64,000 bases of DNA. Origin: Aeromonas popoffii (GTDB taxonomy: Bacteria; Pseudomonadota; Gammaproteobacteria; Enterobacterales; Aeromonadaceae). Below the pieces are notes generated by a model that did not search any database, was not told the DNA's origin, and saw only the letters and a list, made by a program, of their open reading frames with translations. Location: positions 335,380 to 399,379 of the forward strand of contig NZ_CDBI01000014.1 in NCBI RefSeq assembly GCF_000820025.1, read 5' to 3'. Below are positions 37,087 to 47,298 of this stretch, piece by piece; within the stretch, counting starts at the first letter, position 1; the number at the start of each line of letters is the position of its first letter. Made by a program: the position numbers and the translations under genes.

Positions 37087-37662
37087 ATGAAACTTCAACC
37101 TTTGGCATTGTTCCCCTTGCCTTCCCACGTACTGCCAGGTGGCAAGCTTCCACTGCGTTTGTTTGAACCGCGCCACCTGCAGATGCTCAAAGAGTCATTC
37201 ATCAATGACCAGGGTTTCGGCATAGTGATGGAAGAAGCGACCACCACGGGCAAGTCCGGGCGCATCCTGCCGGTCGGTACCCGGGTGAAGGTGACCGATT
37301 TCTACACCCTGAATGACGGCCTGCTCGGCGTCACAGTGCTCGGCATGGAACGTTTCTGCATCCATGAGATGGAAACGGACGAGATGGGATTGCGCCGGGC
37401 CAAGGTCGAAGCGCTGCCCAACTGGCCGAGTGCCCACTCAAACTTCAGTGACAAACAGTTGGTCATCCGGCTGCGGGAAGTGTTCGAGCAGTATCCGGAG
37501 CTCGACGAGCTCTACCCGGACAAGCAGTTTGACGATGCGACCTGGCTCTGCCAACGCTGGCTCGAAATTCTGCCCATGCCCATCTATGAGAAACAGATGT
37601 TGATTGCCAAACAAAATAGCGAAGCGGCTCGTCAATTCTTGCGCCGACTGATCACACAGTGA
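37087..37662 (+). CDS. LON peptidase substrate-binding domain protein
   Basis: A 191-residue protein consisting only of a Lon N-terminal (LAN/PUA-like) domain, without ATPase or protease parts. ALFPLPSHVLPGGKLPLRLFEPRH is the family start, and GTRVKVTDFYTLNDGLLGVTVLG the second conserved block. Stand-alone members are widespread but functionally uncharacterised; substrate binding is inferred from Lon. GGAGGACGGAAC precedes the start. Terminator at 37862. Confidence 0.9.
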   Translation: MKLQPLALFPLPSHVLPGGKLPLRLFEPRHLQMLKESFINDQGFGIVMEEATTTGKSGRILPVGTRVKVTDFYTLNDGLLGVTVLGMERFCIHEMETDEMGLRRAKVEALPNWPSAHSNFSDKQLVIRLREVFEQYPELDELYPDKQFDDATWLCQRWLEILPMPIYEKQMLIAKQNSEAARQFLRRLITQ

Positions 37663-37675
37663 GTCAAAAAGAACA

Positions 37676-37727
37676 TTGCAAAATGCGAATATTCCCATAA
37701 TGAAAATAACAATTTCGCATTTTGCAA
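37676..37727. repeat. 14-bp perfect inverted repeat, 24-base spacer
   Basis: TTGCAAAATGCGAA at 37676-37689 is the exact complement of TTCGCATTTTGCAA at 37714-37727. It lies just past the LON-domain gene stop and is AT-rich, with no T-tract, so it is not a typical terminator. The geometry (long half-sites, about two helical turns of spacer) resembles the repeat at 3872-3917, though the sequence differs. Confidence 0.6.
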
Positions 37728-37861
37728 ACGTCGGCGATAGATAACAGCAATAACACAGCCGCAAGCCGCATAAACAGGTTCTGAAAAGTTGGCACGACTT
37801 TTTCATATAGAACCGTACAACCCGATTTATCCCGTGCTCTCTTCAGTATTTGCTGAAGAAT

Positions 37862-37892
37862 TGGTCAACCACCCAGGTTGACCATTTTTTTT
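37862..37892 (+). terminator. Terminator before the hybrid kinase stop
   Basis: TGGTCAACC, loop ACCCA, GGTTGACCA, then eight T on the plus strand. It closes the LON-domain unit and overlaps the end of the convergent kinase gene. Confidence 0.85.
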
Positions 37893-39987
37893 ACCTGCGA
37901 TCCGCCAGCGCGGGGCTGATATGACGCTGCAGGCACTCTCTCAGTCGCATCAGACTGATGGGCTTGGCCAGAAAATCATCCATTCCCTGAGCCAGACAAC
38001 GGGCCCTGTCTTCGGCCATGGCATTGGCCGTCAAGGCCACTATGGGCACCTTGCAACCCAGTTCCCGCAAGCAGCGAGTCGCCTCCAGTCCATCCATCTG
38101 CGGCATCCGCATATCCATCAGGATGAGGTCAGGCTGCTGCTCCGCTACCTGCGCCAGCGCCTCCAGGCCATTGGCTGCAAGCCGTACCCGGCTTACCAAT
38201 TTTTGCAACATGAGGGACACCACCAACTGGTTGACCGGGCTGTCTTCCACCACCAGCACATCCAGATCCTGAATGGGCAGTTGATCCGGCTCGGGCCGGC
38301 TGCTGCACTCGCACGGCAGTGCCATGCCGGGCAACTCGAACCAGAAGCAACTGCCCTGACCAGGAGCGCTCTGCAGACGGATCTCCCCACCCATTAACTC
38401 CACCAGCCGTTTGCTGATGGCCAGCCCCAGCCCTGTCCCGGAGAAACGGCGGGTCGCCGAGCTGTCAACCTGGGAGAAGGGCTCGAACAGAAGCGCCTGA
38501 TCCTCGGCCGAGATGCCGATCCCGGTATCGGTGACCGACACCCGCAACCGTTGCTCGTGCCAACTCAGTTGCAACAAGACGCTGCCCTGGCTGGTGAACT
38601 TCACCGCATTGCCGAGCAGGTTGCTGATCACCTGTGACAGCCGCACAGGATCCCCCTGCAGCTGGGGTGGCACCGCCTCATCCACCCGCCAGCGCAGGAC
38701 TATGCCCTTGCTCCTGACACGCTCTTGCAGCGGTTCGATCAGGGATTGGCACAGCTGGGCAGGGAGCAGGGTCTCGCAATGAAACTCCAGGGTATGGGAT
38801 TCTATTTTCGAGAAGTCGAGCACATCGTCGATGATGGTCTGCAGCAGACGAGCCGAGTGGGTGGCATGTCCGAGCAGGGTCTGCTGCTGAGGCTCGAGCT
38901 GGGCATGTTGCAACAAATCCAGCATGCCCAGCACCGCATTCATGGGGGAGCGGATCTCGTGGGTCATCATGGCCAGGAACTGCGACTTGGCGCGGTTGGC
39001 CGCCTCTGCCTCATCCCGTGCCCGGGCCAGCTCCTGCTCGCGGCGGATCTGGTTGCCCACATCCCGCGCCGTGCCCCGATAGCCGATGAAGATACCGGCA
39101 GTGTCGAAGCAGGGCTCGGCATTGATCTCCATCCAGCAGGGCCCGCTGGCCAAGCTGACCTGGGCTCGCACCGCCCGCACCGGCAGATGCTGCTCGATGA
39201 GGCGGCGGTACTTGCCCCACTCGGGATCCCGCCGATCATAGACGTAATCGTAGAGACTCTGACCGGGCGGATGCGCTTTCACATCCCCCTGATAGCCAGG
39301 AGCCGACACATAGCTGAGCCTGTGCTCTGTGTCCGTCTCCCAAAACCAGTCGGAGGCCATTCCGGCGAAGCTGCGAAAACGCTGCTCGCTGGCCTGCAGT
39401 GCCAGCGTCTTGAGCTCGACCTGCTCCTGCAAGCGGGCACGATAGGCGATGTTGACCAGCGCCTGGGAGATGAGCGGACGGCAGCGTTGCATCGCCGCCT
39501 TGCTCTTGAGATCGAAGGTGCCCATCACAGCGTGACGACAGATGAGGACGCCGGAGAAACCGGGCGCGCGCAGCCCCGTCATCATGACGCTGGCCCAGCC
39601 GGCTACATCGGCCAGTGGCGCCAGCTCAGGCAACTGGGTCGGATCATAGATGACCAGGGTCTCACCCTCGATGGCGCGAGAGAAGAGCGGGGTCAGCGGC
39701 CAGTGTCGCCCCACTTCACCATCCTGGGTGCTGAGGTGGGTGATGCCGTCGCCAGCCTCCCAGGCCACCACATCCGCATGTTCGAAACCAATGAAGGGCT
39801 TGAGCACCTGAATAAGGCTGTCCAGCACCTGCTCCAGGGTCTGGGCATCGGCCAGTGTTGCGACCCCGCACAGCAGGGTCTGCGACTCCTGGCGGTACTT
39901 GACCTCGCGTTCCCGACAACGCACCAGCTCCACCAGCGTGGTCTGCAGCTTGTCACCCAGGGCTTCCAATTCCGTATTACCTATCAT
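37891..39987 (-). CDS. Hybrid sensor histidine kinase (GAF-PAS-HisKA-HATPase-REC), NahK-like
   Basis: A 698-residue soluble hybrid kinase. Order: N-terminal coil, GAF-like region (about 35-185), PAS (about 200-325), HisKA with MMTHEIRSPMNAVLGMLD (phospho-His), HATPase (N-box SNLLGNAVKFT, G-box DTGIGIS, GTGLGLAIS), then a receiver with phosphoacceptor in LILMDMRMPQMDG. It lacks transmembrane helices. It follows the FIST-domain gene by 20 bases; such pairs are the NosP-NahK nitric-oxide systems of Pseudomonas and Vibrio. Phosphate must go to a separate HPt protein, and one is encoded at 42.3 kb. Confidence 0.9.
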   Translation of the reverse strand: MIGNTELEALGDKLQTTLVELVRCREREVKYRQESQTLLCGVATLADAQTLEQVLDSLIQVLKPFIGFEHADVVAWEAGDGITHLSTQDGEVGRHWPLTPLFSRAIEGETLVIYDPTQLPELAPLADVAGWASVMMTGLRAPGFSGVLICRHAVMGTFDLKSKAAMQRCRPLISQALVNIAYRARLQEQVELKTLALQASEQRFRSFAGMASDWFWETDTEHRLSYVSAPGYQGDVKAHPPGQSLYDYVYDRRDPEWGKYRRLIEQHLPVRAVRAQVSLASGPCWMEINAEPCFDTAGIFIGYRGTARDVGNQIRREQELARARDEAEAANRAKSQFLAMMTHEIRSPMNAVLGMLDLLQHAQLEPQQQTLLGHATHSARLLQTIIDDVLDFSKIESHTLEFHCETLLPAQLCQSLIEPLQERVRSKGIVLRWRVDEAVPPQLQGDPVRLSQVISNLLGNAVKFTSQGSVLLQLSWHEQRLRVSVTDTGIGISAEDQALLFEPFSQVDSSATRRFSGTGLGLAISKRLVELMGGEIRLQSAPGQGSCFWFELPGMALPCECSSRPEPDQLPIQDLDVLVVEDSPVNQLVVSLMLQKLVSRVRLAANGLEALAQVAEQQPDLILMDMRMPQMDGLEATRCLRELGCKVPIVALTANAMAEDRARCLAQGMDDFLAKPISLMRLRECLQRHISPALADRR

Positions 39988-40007
39988 CTTGTTTCCAGCG
40001 CCATATA

Positions 40008-41192
40008 TCAGCTGTCGAGGAAGATCACACTCGATACCATCAGGTTGCCGTGTGCCAGCTCACCGTGGGGCAGACGCCCCTGCTCACCGAAGGTAAACGG
40101 GGTAATGAAGGGGATGTCCCCCAGCCGAGTGTGAAATTGATCGACAAATTGGCATAAACTATCACCAAGAGCCAAGCGACAACCAGCACAAAAGATCACA
40201 AGGGCCCCGAACGGCTGCATCTCAGCGCTCATGCCGTACTCGGGTTCGATGTGGGTCGCATTCAGACTGCGCTGCAGCAGCCCCTCCTGACTGCTGTACA
40301 TCAGCAAGAGTCGCTCGCCGAGCTGGATATCGGTAAAGAGGCGCAATCCGCCACCTTCTGTCACCACCTCGGGATGGGATAGCTTGTAATAGGGCATGTC
40401 GTCCAGGGTGCCCACCTGGCGGGCCAGCGGCGAGAGGGTGGTATCCCGCAATATGGGGCCCACCGGCCAGGCAGTGGTTCGCCCGGTCCAGCGAGCGTAG
40501 ACCTCAGCGGCGGGCTCATGATCTATGGTGAGGATCTCGCGCCCCGCCAGGGCTGTGATGGTGCCGCGATGCTCGGTCGGGACATAGCCCGAATGAAACT
40601 GAAACGCCAGTTGGCAATCGGGATAGAGCACCGCCAACACGACTCCCTCACGGGCACTGCCCTCATCCCAGCACAGCTGCCAATCGCCGCTGACACTGTT
40701 GTCAGCTGCCGAGCCTCCCACGACAGGGACGCTCGTTCCAAGCTCTGCTTCAATGCTGGCCAGCATCGCCTCCTCCTGGCCCGGGCTGGCGTGCAACAGG
40801 ATGAGCTGAGGCAGCTCGCCGGGACGCCCGCCATCGGCGATGGCGGCACGCAGCAACTGGCGAATATCCACGTCCTCCCCCGCCTGCCCTGCCACCCCGT
40901 AGGCGCCCTTGCCATCGTAGAGAGCGGCCACTGCCAGCCCTATCCCCTGACGGGCGTGGTGGCCAACCTGGGTCATGACGCCGCCGCAGGAGCTACAACC
41001 GATCAGTCGGGTCGTCGGAAACTGTTGCTTGAGGTGACGACGCAGTTCCTCGGCATCGTGCGCTTGGGTAAAATAGACCAATAACAGTGAAGGGGAATGG
41101 GGCGATTGAGCGAGCAGCCGCTCACTGACCTGCCGGGCAGCCAGCAGGGGGGTCTCTTCAAGAGAGTGAGCCGTCAGAAAGTTCAACACCAT
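40008..41192 (-). CDS. FIST-domain sensor protein, NosP-like
   Basis: A 394-residue protein with FIST N (about 35-230; FPTTRLIGCSSCGGVMT and PVVGGSAADN) and FIST C (about 230-370; MYSSQEGLLQRSL, GALVIFCAGCRLALGD) domains. NosP proteins of this type bind heme and NO and inhibit the partner kinase. It is upstream of and co-directional with the hybrid kinase. Heme binding here is inferred from the family and context, not from an identified ligand residue. Small-molecule sensing of another kind is possible for FIST proteins. Confidence 0.88.
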   Translation of the reverse strand: MVLNFLTAHSLEETPLLAARQVSERLLAQSPHSPSLLLVYFTQAHDAEELRRHLKQQFPTTRLIGCSSCGGVMTQVGHHARQGIGLAVAALYDGKGAYGVAGQAGEDVDIRQLLRAAIADGGRPGELPQLILLHASPGQEEAMLASIEAELGTSVPVVGGSAADNSVSGDWQLCWDEGSAREGVVLAVLYPDCQLAFQFHSGYVPTEHRGTITALAGREILTIDHEPAAEVYARWTGRTTAWPVGPILRDTTLSPLARQVGTLDDMPYYKLSHPEVVTEGGGLRLFTDIQLGERLLLMYSSQEGLLQRSLNATHIEPEYGMSAEMQPFGALVIFCAGCRLALGDSLCQFVDQFHTRLGDIPFITPFTFGEQGRLPHGELAHGNLMVSSVIFLDS

Positions 41193-41305
41193 CTCCTAGT
41201 TGTTCGTGATGCTAGGGGTAAGCAAAAATCATACCTTTATCAAACAATTATCTGACTTTATGGGCTAGAATGGCCCTCAAATGAGCCCAACCAAAGGACT
41301 GCTGC

Positions 41306-42217
41306 ATGTGGCAGAAAAACATCAATGACTTTGATCGGGTCGTCGCCATCGGTGGCGGCCACGGCATGGGCCGCGTGCTCTCTTCACTCTCGTTTCTCGG
41401 CCAGCGGCTGACCGGCATCGTCGCCACCACGGACGATGGCGGATCCACCGGGCGCCTGCGCAAGAGTCAGGAGTGTATCGCCTGGGGAGATCTGCGCAAC
41501 TGCCTCAATCAACTGGTGACCGATCCCAGCATCGGCAGCCTGTTATTCGAATATCGCTTCGCCGGCCGCGGCGAGCTGGCGGGTCACAACCTCGGCAACC
41601 TGATGCTGCTGGCGCTCGACAACCTCTGCGTGCGTCCCCTTGATGCTATCAAGCTCATCAGTGACATGCTGAAAATAGAGTCACAATTGTTACCCATGTC
41701 AGAGTTTCCCACCGACCTGTGTGCCCACACCGTCTGTGGCAAGCAGATCCTGGGAGAGGTTTCCATCGATCAGCTCGATACGCCCCCCCTCTCCCTGAGT
41801 CTGAGCCCGGAAGTGCCGGCGACTCGTGAGGCGGTGCAGGCGCTGGCTCAGGCCGACATGATCATACTCGGGCCAGGCAGCTTCCTGACCTCCATCATGC
41901 CTCCCCTGCTGCTGGCCGAGGTGGCACAAGCCATCAATGAGAGCGATGCCATGCTGGTGTTCATCTGCAATCTGGTGGCCGAGAGCGGTCCTGCCAGTCA
42001 GCTGAGTCTGCTCAACCAATGGCGCTGGCTGGAGTCACGAGTCGGTACGGGTCGCGTCGATGCTATTCTGGCGCCCGCTGGGGAATATCCGGCCGAGTTG
42101 GCCAGTCGCCTGATCCAGGCCGAGCTGGGCGAGGCCGAACTCCCCCACCGCCACGACAGACTGAAGCTCAAGCTGGCGCTGGATCGGGTGATCCAGCAAC
42201 TGGTCAATCAACGCTAA
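41306..42217 (+). CDS. YvcK/YbhK-family gluconeogenesis factor (CofD-like)
   Basis: A 303-residue CofD-like protein. VVAIGGGHGMGRVLSSLSFL (about 12-31) and VATTDDGGSTGRLR are the nucleotide-sugar-binding motifs; GDLRNCLNQLV and GHNLGNLMLLAL follow. In Bacillus YvcK binds UDP-sugars and is needed for growth on gluconeogenic carbon; E. coli YbhK is the close relative, biochemically undefined. It diverges from the FIST gene and converges on the HPt gene. Confidence 0.9.
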   Translation: MWQKNINDFDRVVAIGGGHGMGRVLSSLSFLGQRLTGIVATTDDGGSTGRLRKSQECIAWGDLRNCLNQLVTDPSIGSLLFEYRFAGRGELAGHNLGNLMLLALDNLCVRPLDAIKLISDMLKIESQLLPMSEFPTDLCAHTVCGKQILGEVSIDQLDTPPLSLSLSPEVPATREAVQALAQADMIILGPGSFLTSIMPPLLLAEVAQAINESDAMLVFICNLVAESGPASQLSLLNQWRWLESRVGTGRVDAILAPAGEYPAELASRLIQAELGEAELPHRHDRLKLKLALDRVIQQLVNQR

Positions 42218-42266
42218 TGACAGCTATGCGCAGCGGCGAACCGGCTGGTTCCCCTGCGCAGCAAGC

Positions 42267-42602
42267 TCAGTGGTAGTTGGCAAGGTGAGAGAGCACCTGG
42301 GGCAAAGATTGCTCCAGCTGGGTCAGTAGCCGGGCGACGTCGTCGGCATCTTCATGTTTGCAGGCCAGCTCCAGTGCCGCCACCTGCTGGTAACTGAGCT
42401 GTGCGCCGTAGCTGCCACAGGAGGATTTCATGCTGTGGGCAAGCCGCGCCAGTGCGGGCCAATCCTGCCGCTCATAGAGTGGGCGCAGCTGGGCGAGCTG
42501 CTCACCCACCTCCTCGATAAACACCGAGATCACCACAGGCATCATCTCCTCGCCAATGTCTTCCGCCAGCTGTCGCAGCACCTTTTGATCCAACCATTCC
42601 AT
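42267..42602 (-). CDS. Stand-alone HPt phosphotransfer protein
   Basis: A 111-residue four-helix HPt domain. The phosphorylated histidine is in LARLAHSMKSSCGSYGA (about residue 56). LuxU and HptB are proteins of this type. The hybrid kinase at 37.9-40.0 kb has a C-terminal receiver but no HPt, so this protein is a plausible relay between it and a response regulator. It is not in the same operon, so the link is by proximity. Confidence 0.85.
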   Translation of the reverse strand: MEWLDQKVLRQLAEDIGEEMMPVVISVFIEEVGEQLAQLRPLYERQDWPALARLAHSMKSSCGSYGAQLSYQQVAALELACKHEDADDVARLLTQLEQSLPQVLSHLANYH

Positions 42603-42799
42603 CCCTCAGCCCTCATTTGGCGGTATTCAAACAGAACATACTATAGATGCCTGGCGTGACAACGTCACTCCTCGCTCGCCTTCTGCTTGTCGACCGGCGA
42701 ACGGCCGCAAAAACGAAAAGTGTGATCCGGTTCTAGGAATGTGGCAATAGGTAGACCAGATTGAAACATAAACGTTGCCAATAAATTAACATTTATACA

Positions 42800-42910
42800 A
42801 CACTGGCGGCAGTGAGAATGATGCGACTCAGCAACACCTCTCTCATCCCTTTTGCCTGTATGGCTGCTGCGAAGAACCAGGGTAGGATTCTACCCTGGTA
42901 TTTTTTTATA
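42800..42910 (+). ncRNA. Candidate small RNA with intrinsic terminator
   Basis: In the 320-bp gap 42603-42924 a plus-strand terminator (CCAGGGTAG, loop GATT, CTACCCTGG, then TATTTTTTT) ends at 42909, yet no plus-strand gene lies upstream after 42217. A TATACA at 42794-42799 could be a -10 element, giving an RNA of about 105 nt, a common sRNA length. The -35 region is poor. The same stem could instead serve the convergent yafJ gene. Confidence 0.35.
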
Positions 42911-42924
42911 TTTAAATCAGCTAA

Positions 42925-43707
42925 TTACCGAGTCTGACTGCCACATACGTGCTCACCCAGCCGAAACAGGCTGAACTCGCCGGGTGCCATCCTGACCCAG
43001 TTTTCATTGCCGGTCAGTGGACGGGTTGCGATCAGGGTCACCACGTCATCCGGGGTCGTCTCACTCTGGAAATCGATGGCTACATCTTCATCCAGCAACC
43101 TCGCCTCGCCAAAGGGCGCCCGCCGGGTGAGCCAGTGCAGGTTGTTGCTGCAATAGGTCATCACAAACTCCCCATCCGACAGCAGCATGTTGAATACCCC
43201 GAGCCCGCGCAACTCGTCACACAGGGTGGACAGATAGCGAAACATGGCGGGGAAGTTGGCGGGACGCTTGGGGTATTTCTGCTCCAGCCGGTTGAGTAGC
43301 CAGCAAAATGCATGCTCGCTGTCGGTGTCCCCCACCGGGCGGTGCCGCCCGGTGGCGAGTCGCTTGTAACCAGTCAACTGGCCGTTGTGGGCAAAGGTCC
43401 AGTAGCGGCCCCACAGTTCACGGGTGAACGGATGGGTATTTTCCAGCGACACGCAGCCCCGGTTAGCCTGCCGGATATGGCTGACTACAGCGCGGCTCTT
43501 GATAGGCAACGCCTGTACCAGCTTGGCTATCGGCGACTGGGCGCTGGGCTCGGGATCCTTGAAGGTGCGAAAACCCCTCCCCTCATAGAAGGTAATCCCC
43601 CAGCCATCCTTGTGGGGCCCCGTCTTGCCGCCGCGCAGCATCAGACCGGTAAAGCTGAAGCAGATATCGGTCGGCACATTGGCACTCATGCCGAGCAGTT
43701 CGCACAT
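42925..43707 (-). CDS. yafJ: Class II glutamine amidotransferase YafJ
   Basis: A 260-residue N-terminal nucleophile amidotransferase-like protein. Start at 43707 makes Cys2 (MCELLGMSAN) the N-terminal nucleophile, as required by the class; longer in-frame extensions would bury it. SHIRQANRG, TFAHNGQLTG and GDTDSEHAF are the glutaminase motifs. Its physiological acceptor is unknown. It is next to gmhA, as in E. coli. Confidence 0.93.
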   Translation of the reverse strand: MCELLGMSANVPTDICFSFTGLMLRGGKTGPHKDGWGITFYEGRGFRTFKDPEPSAQSPIAKLVQALPIKSRAVVSHIRQANRGCVSLENTHPFTRELWGRYWTFAHNGQLTGYKRLATGRHRPVGDTDSEHAFCWLLNRLEQKYPKRPANFPAMFRYLSTLCDELRGLGVFNMLLSDGEFVMTYCSNNLHWLTRRAPFGEARLLDEDVAIDFQSETTPDDVVTLIATRPLTGNENWVRMAPGEFSLFRLGEHVCGSQTR

Positions 43708-43855
43708 AACCAGCGGACTCCTTATTACTGGGCATCTTTTTTCAATCAGCAGGACCAGCCCGATGCGAAGCACCGCCGATCCCACCGCTTATCAGGGCAG
43801 GTACAACCGAAATATGGCCTGGTGAGGCTCGCACATCCCGGCTGACGATACTTCC

Positions 43856-44434
43856 TTACTTGGCCATCTCTTTTTCGACCAGCTGGATCAGGATATGGAT
43901 CACCTTGATATGCACTTCCTGAATGCGGTCTGCATAGCCAAAATGCGGCACCCGGATCTCGACGTCGGCCAGACCCGCCATCTTGCCACCATCCTTACCG
44001 GTCAGCGCTATCACCTTCATACCCTTGGCATGGGCAGCTTCGATGGCCTTGAGGATATTGCCCGAGTTGCCGCTGGTGGAGATACCAAGCAGCACGTCAC
44101 CACGACGGCCGACCGCTTCCACATAACGGGAGAACACGTAGTCGTAACCAAAGTCGTTGGAGACGCAGGAGAGGTGGCTGGGATCCGAGATGGCGATACC
44201 GGCATAGCCAGGACGATTCTCGCGATAACGGCCGGTCAGCTCTTCGGCAAAATGCATGGCATCGCAGTGGGAGCCCCCGTTGCCACAGGAGAGCACCTTG
44301 CCTTCCTGCTTGAAGGAGTCGGCGAGCAGCTTGGCAGCGGCTTCAATGTTTTTCAGATTCTGTTCATCTGCCAGGAACGCCTGGAGCACGCCGGCAGCTT
44401 CGGTCAATTCATTGCGGATCAGTTCTTGGTACAT
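43856..44434 (-). CDS. gmhA: Sedoheptulose 7-phosphate isomerase GmhA
   Basis: A 192-residue SIS-domain enzyme that makes D-glycero-D-manno-heptose 7-phosphate for lipopolysaccharide core. [20 protein letters not shown] (about 53-72) and [15 protein letters not shown] are the phosphosugar-binding motifs. Start at 44434 matches the E. coli MYQDLIRNEL start; GGAAGAGACATC precedes it. Length equals E. coli GmhA. Confidence 0.97.
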   Translation of the reverse strand: MYQELIRNELTEAAGVLQAFLADEQNLKNIEAAAKLLADSFKQEGKVLSCGNGGSHCDAMHFAEELTGRYRENRPGYAGIAISDPSHLSCVSNDFGYDYVFSRYVEAVGRRGDVLLGISTSGNSGNILKAIEAAHAKGMKVIALTGKDGGKMAGLADVEIRVPHFGYADRIQEVHIKVIHILIQLVEKEMAK

Positions 44435-44608
44435 GATGTCTCTTCCAAAATGTGGGCGACGCCATTGTCGCACAAGCCAATCCAATCGTCGCCCCCCGCC
44501 CCTCAAGATGCCGCCGGCAGGACGTTATGCCGATCACATAGCCAAAGTAACGAGCTTGTAAACATCTTGATAAGTTTGTGCGTATGAATTACAACATGGG
44601 CCATGTTC

Positions 44609-44625
44609 AACAGGTCAGACCTCTG
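44609..44625 (+). promoter_or_regulatory. Candidate FadR operator upstream of fadE
   Basis: AGGTCAGACCT (44612-44622) is a perfect 5-1-5 palindrome within TTCAACAGGTCAGACCTCTG, close to the known FadR core TGGTCNGACCA. It lies about 60 bases upstream of the fadE start. FadR repression of fadE is known in enterics; here it is a prediction. Confidence 0.6.
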
Positions 44626-44679
44626 AATCAGTTAACCCACTTTTCACCCAACTTCGGCAACTCATGCAAGGAGCGAAAT

Positions 44680-47136
44680 ATGACGACGACACTCACTCTG
44701 CTCGGGGTGATCCTGGTGATCGGCGCCATGGCTTATCGCCGGGCGTCTCTGTTCACATCCACGCTTGCCACGGCAGCCGCACTTATCGCCGGCACATTCT
44801 ATGGCCATGCCCCCCTGCTGGTGTGGGTACTGTTCGCCGTGATTGCCATCCCCCTCAATCTGGTGGATTTTCGCCGCAATCAGCTGACCAAGCCGCTGTT
44901 CAAGATCTACAAGTCCATCATGCCGGAGATGTCCCGCACCGAGAAGGAAGCCATCGAAGCGGGTACCACCTGGTGGGAAGCAGACCTGTTTGCCGGCAAC
45001 CCGAACTGGAAGAAACTGCACGCCATCCCGGTCAGTACGCTGTCAGCCGAAGAGCAGGCCTTTATGGATGGTCCGGTCGAGGACGTGTGCCGCATGGTCA
45101 ACGACTGGGAAGTGACCCACGAGCGGGCCGATCTCTCCCCCGAGGTGTGGCAATACCTGAAGGACAACAAGTTCTTCGCCATGATCATCAAGAAGAAATA
45201 CGGTGGTCTGGAATTCTCCGCCTATGCCCAGTCCTGCGTACTGCAAAAACTGTGTGGCGCCAGTGCCGTGCTGGCTTCCACCGTGGGCGTACCCAACTCG
45301 CTCGGCCCGGGCGAACTGCTTCAGCACTACGGTACCGATGAGCAGAAAGACCACTACCTGCCCCGTCTGGCGGTCGGCAAAGAGATCCCCTGCTTCGCCC
45401 TGACCAGCCCGGAGGCGGGTTCTGACGCCGGTTCCATCCCCGATTTCGGTATCGTCTGCAAGGGCCAGTGGGAAGGGGAAGAGGTGCTCGGCATGCGGCT
45501 GACCTGGAACAAGCGCTATATCACCCTTGCGCCCATCGCCACCGTACTGGGGCTGGCCTTCAAGCTGCGCGACCCGGATCATCTGCTGGGTGAAAACGAG
45601 GAGCTCGGGATCACCTGCGCCCTGATCCCCACTCACATCAAGGGTGTTGGCATTGGCCGTCGCCACTTCCCGCTCAACGTGCCGTTCCAGAACGGCCCGA
45701 CCCAGGGCAAGGATGTGTTCGTCCCGCTCGATTTCATCATCGGTGGCCCGGCCATGGCCGGTCAGGGCTGGCGCATGCTGGTCGAGTGTCTGTCGGTCGG
45801 TCGCGGCATCACACTGCCCTCCAACAGCACCGGCGGCGTCAAGATGCTGGCCCTGGCGAGCGGTGCCTACAGCCGCATCCGTCGCCAGTTCAAGCTGCCC
45901 ATCGGCAAGATGGAAGGGATTGAAGAGCCGCTGGCCCGCATCGGCGGCAACGCCTACATCATGGGCGCCGCCGCCAACCTGACCGTGACCGGTATCGACC
46001 TTGGCGAGAAACCTTCGGTCATCTCCGCCATCGTCAAATACCACCTCACCGACCGGGCCCAGAAGTGCATCATCGATGCCATGGACATCCACGGCGGCAA
46101 GGCCATCTGCATGGGCCCCAACAACTATCTGGCCCGTGGCTATCAGGGTGCCCCCATTGCCGTCACGGTGGAAGGGGCCAATATCCTGACCCGCAGTATG
46201 ATCATCTACGGTCAGGGCGCCATCCGCTGTCACCCTTATGTGTTGCCGGAGATGCTGGCGGCTAGCCACCCTGACAAGGATCAGGCGCTGAAGGACTTTG
46301 ACAAGGCGATGTTCAGCCACATCGGTTTTGCCATCAGCAACCTGGTGCGCAGCTTCTGGCTCGGTATCACCGGCGCCCGCTTTGCCTCTGCACCGTACAA
46401 GGATCAGACCAAGGGCTACTACCAGCAGCTCTCCCGCCTCTCGGCCAACCTGGCCTTCCTGTCAGACATGGCGATGGGCACCCTGGGTGGCGAGCTCAAG
46501 CGCAAGGAGCGGGTCTCCGCCCGTCTCGGCGACGTGTTGAGCCAGCTCTATCTGGCTTCCAGCGCCCTCAAGCGCTATCAAGACGAGGGACGCCAGCAAG
46601 CCGACCTGCCGCTGCTGCACTGGGCACTGCAAGATGCCATGTTCAAGGCACAAGAGGCGATCGACGAGCTGCTGCGCAACTTCCCGAACCGCTGGATTGG
46701 CTTGGCGCTGCGCGTCATAGTGCTGCCCCTTGGCCGTGACATGAAGCGTCCGAGCGACAAGCTGGACAGCCAGGTTGCCCGTCTGCTGCAAACGCCAAGC
46801 GAGACGCGCAGCCGTCTGGCTCAGGGCCAATACTTGACCCGCGAAGAGGGCAACCCCTTCGGTCTGCTGGAACAGGCGCTCGATGACGTGCTCTCTGCCG
46901 AACCGCTGTTTGATAAAGTATGCAAGGCTGACGGTATCAAGCGTCCGTTTATGCAGCTGAACAAGGTGGCGGATGCAGGTCTGACGCTGGGAGTGCTCAA
47001 CCAGACCGAGGCTGACTTGCTGCGCCGCGCCGAAGAGAGCCGCCTGCGCACCATCAACGTCGATGATTTCGACCCCATAGATCTGGTTGCCAACAAGGCC
47101 CTGTTCGAGCCTTCTGCCTATCACAGAGCAGCCTGA
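44680..47136 (+). CDS. fadE: Acyl-CoA dehydrogenase FadE
   Basis: An 818-residue FAD enzyme catalysing the first step of fatty-acid beta-oxidation (E. coli FadE 814). Two N-terminal hydrophobic segments suggest membrane attachment. [19 protein letters not shown] is the FAD/substrate-binding motif, and the C-terminal third is the FadE-specific extension. Start at 44680 follows AAGGAGCGAAAT; the 34 upstream in-frame codons are leader. Neighbours gmhA and yafJ match E. coli. Confidence 0.96.
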   Translation: MTTTLTLLGVILVIGAMAYRRASLFTSTLATAAALIAGTFYGHAPLLVWVLFAVIAIPLNLVDFRRNQLTKPLFKIYKSIMPEMSRTEKEAIEAGTTWWEADLFAGNPNWKKLHAIPVSTLSAEEQAFMDGPVEDVCRMVNDWEVTHERADLSPEVWQYLKDNKFFAMIIKKKYGGLEFSAYAQSCVLQKLCGASAVLASTVGVPNSLGPGELLQHYGTDEQKDHYLPRLAVGKEIPCFALTSPEAGSDAGSIPDFGIVCKGQWEGEEVLGMRLTWNKRYITLAPIATVLGLAFKLRDPDHLLGENEELGITCALIPTHIKGVGIGRRHFPLNVPFQNGPTQGKDVFVPLDFIIGGPAMAGQGWRMLVECLSVGRGITLPSNSTGGVKMLALASGAYSRIRRQFKLPIGKMEGIEEPLARIGGNAYIMGAAANLTVTGIDLGEKPSVISAIVKYHLTDRAQKCIIDAMDIHGGKAICMGPNNYLARGYQGAPIAVTVEGANILTRSMIIYGQGAIRCHPYVLPEMLAASHPDKDQALKDFDKAMFSHIGFAISNLVRSFWLGITGARFASAPYKDQTKGYYQQLSRLSANLAFLSDMAMGTLGGELKRKERVSARLGDVLSQLYLASSALKRYQDEGRQQADLPLLHWALQDAMFKAQEAIDELLRNFPNRWIGLALRVIVLPLGRDMKRPSDKLDSQVARLLQTPSETRSRLAQGQYLTREEGNPFGLLEQALDDVLSAEPLFDKVCKADGIKRPFMQLNKVADAGLTLGVLNQTEADLLRRAEESRLRTINVDDFDPIDLVANKALFEPSAYHRAA

Positions 47137-47154
47137 CACACAGAAAAGTCGTCA

Positions 47155-47181
47155 AACGCCTCCCGTTGGGGGGCGTTTTTT
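47155..47181 (+). terminator. Terminator after fadE
   Basis: AACGCCTCCC pairs with GGGGGGCGTT (one G-U pair) around GTT, followed by TTTTAT. Confidence 0.8.
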
Positions 47182-47298
47182 ATGGGCCCGGATCACGATA
47201 ACAACAAAGAGATTTCATAGATCAAATTTTATTTCTCAATAAGTTTCCTATCCTTAGTGAAGCAGTTAATGTAAGCACAGGATCCCAAACAGGATTGC

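Noticed and set aside
42719..42750. A sigma54-like promoter (TGTGGCAATAGG) for a Qrr-type sRNA
   Set aside because: The GG/GC -24/-12 spacing is not met, and the downstream RNA does not contain the conserved Qrr core.
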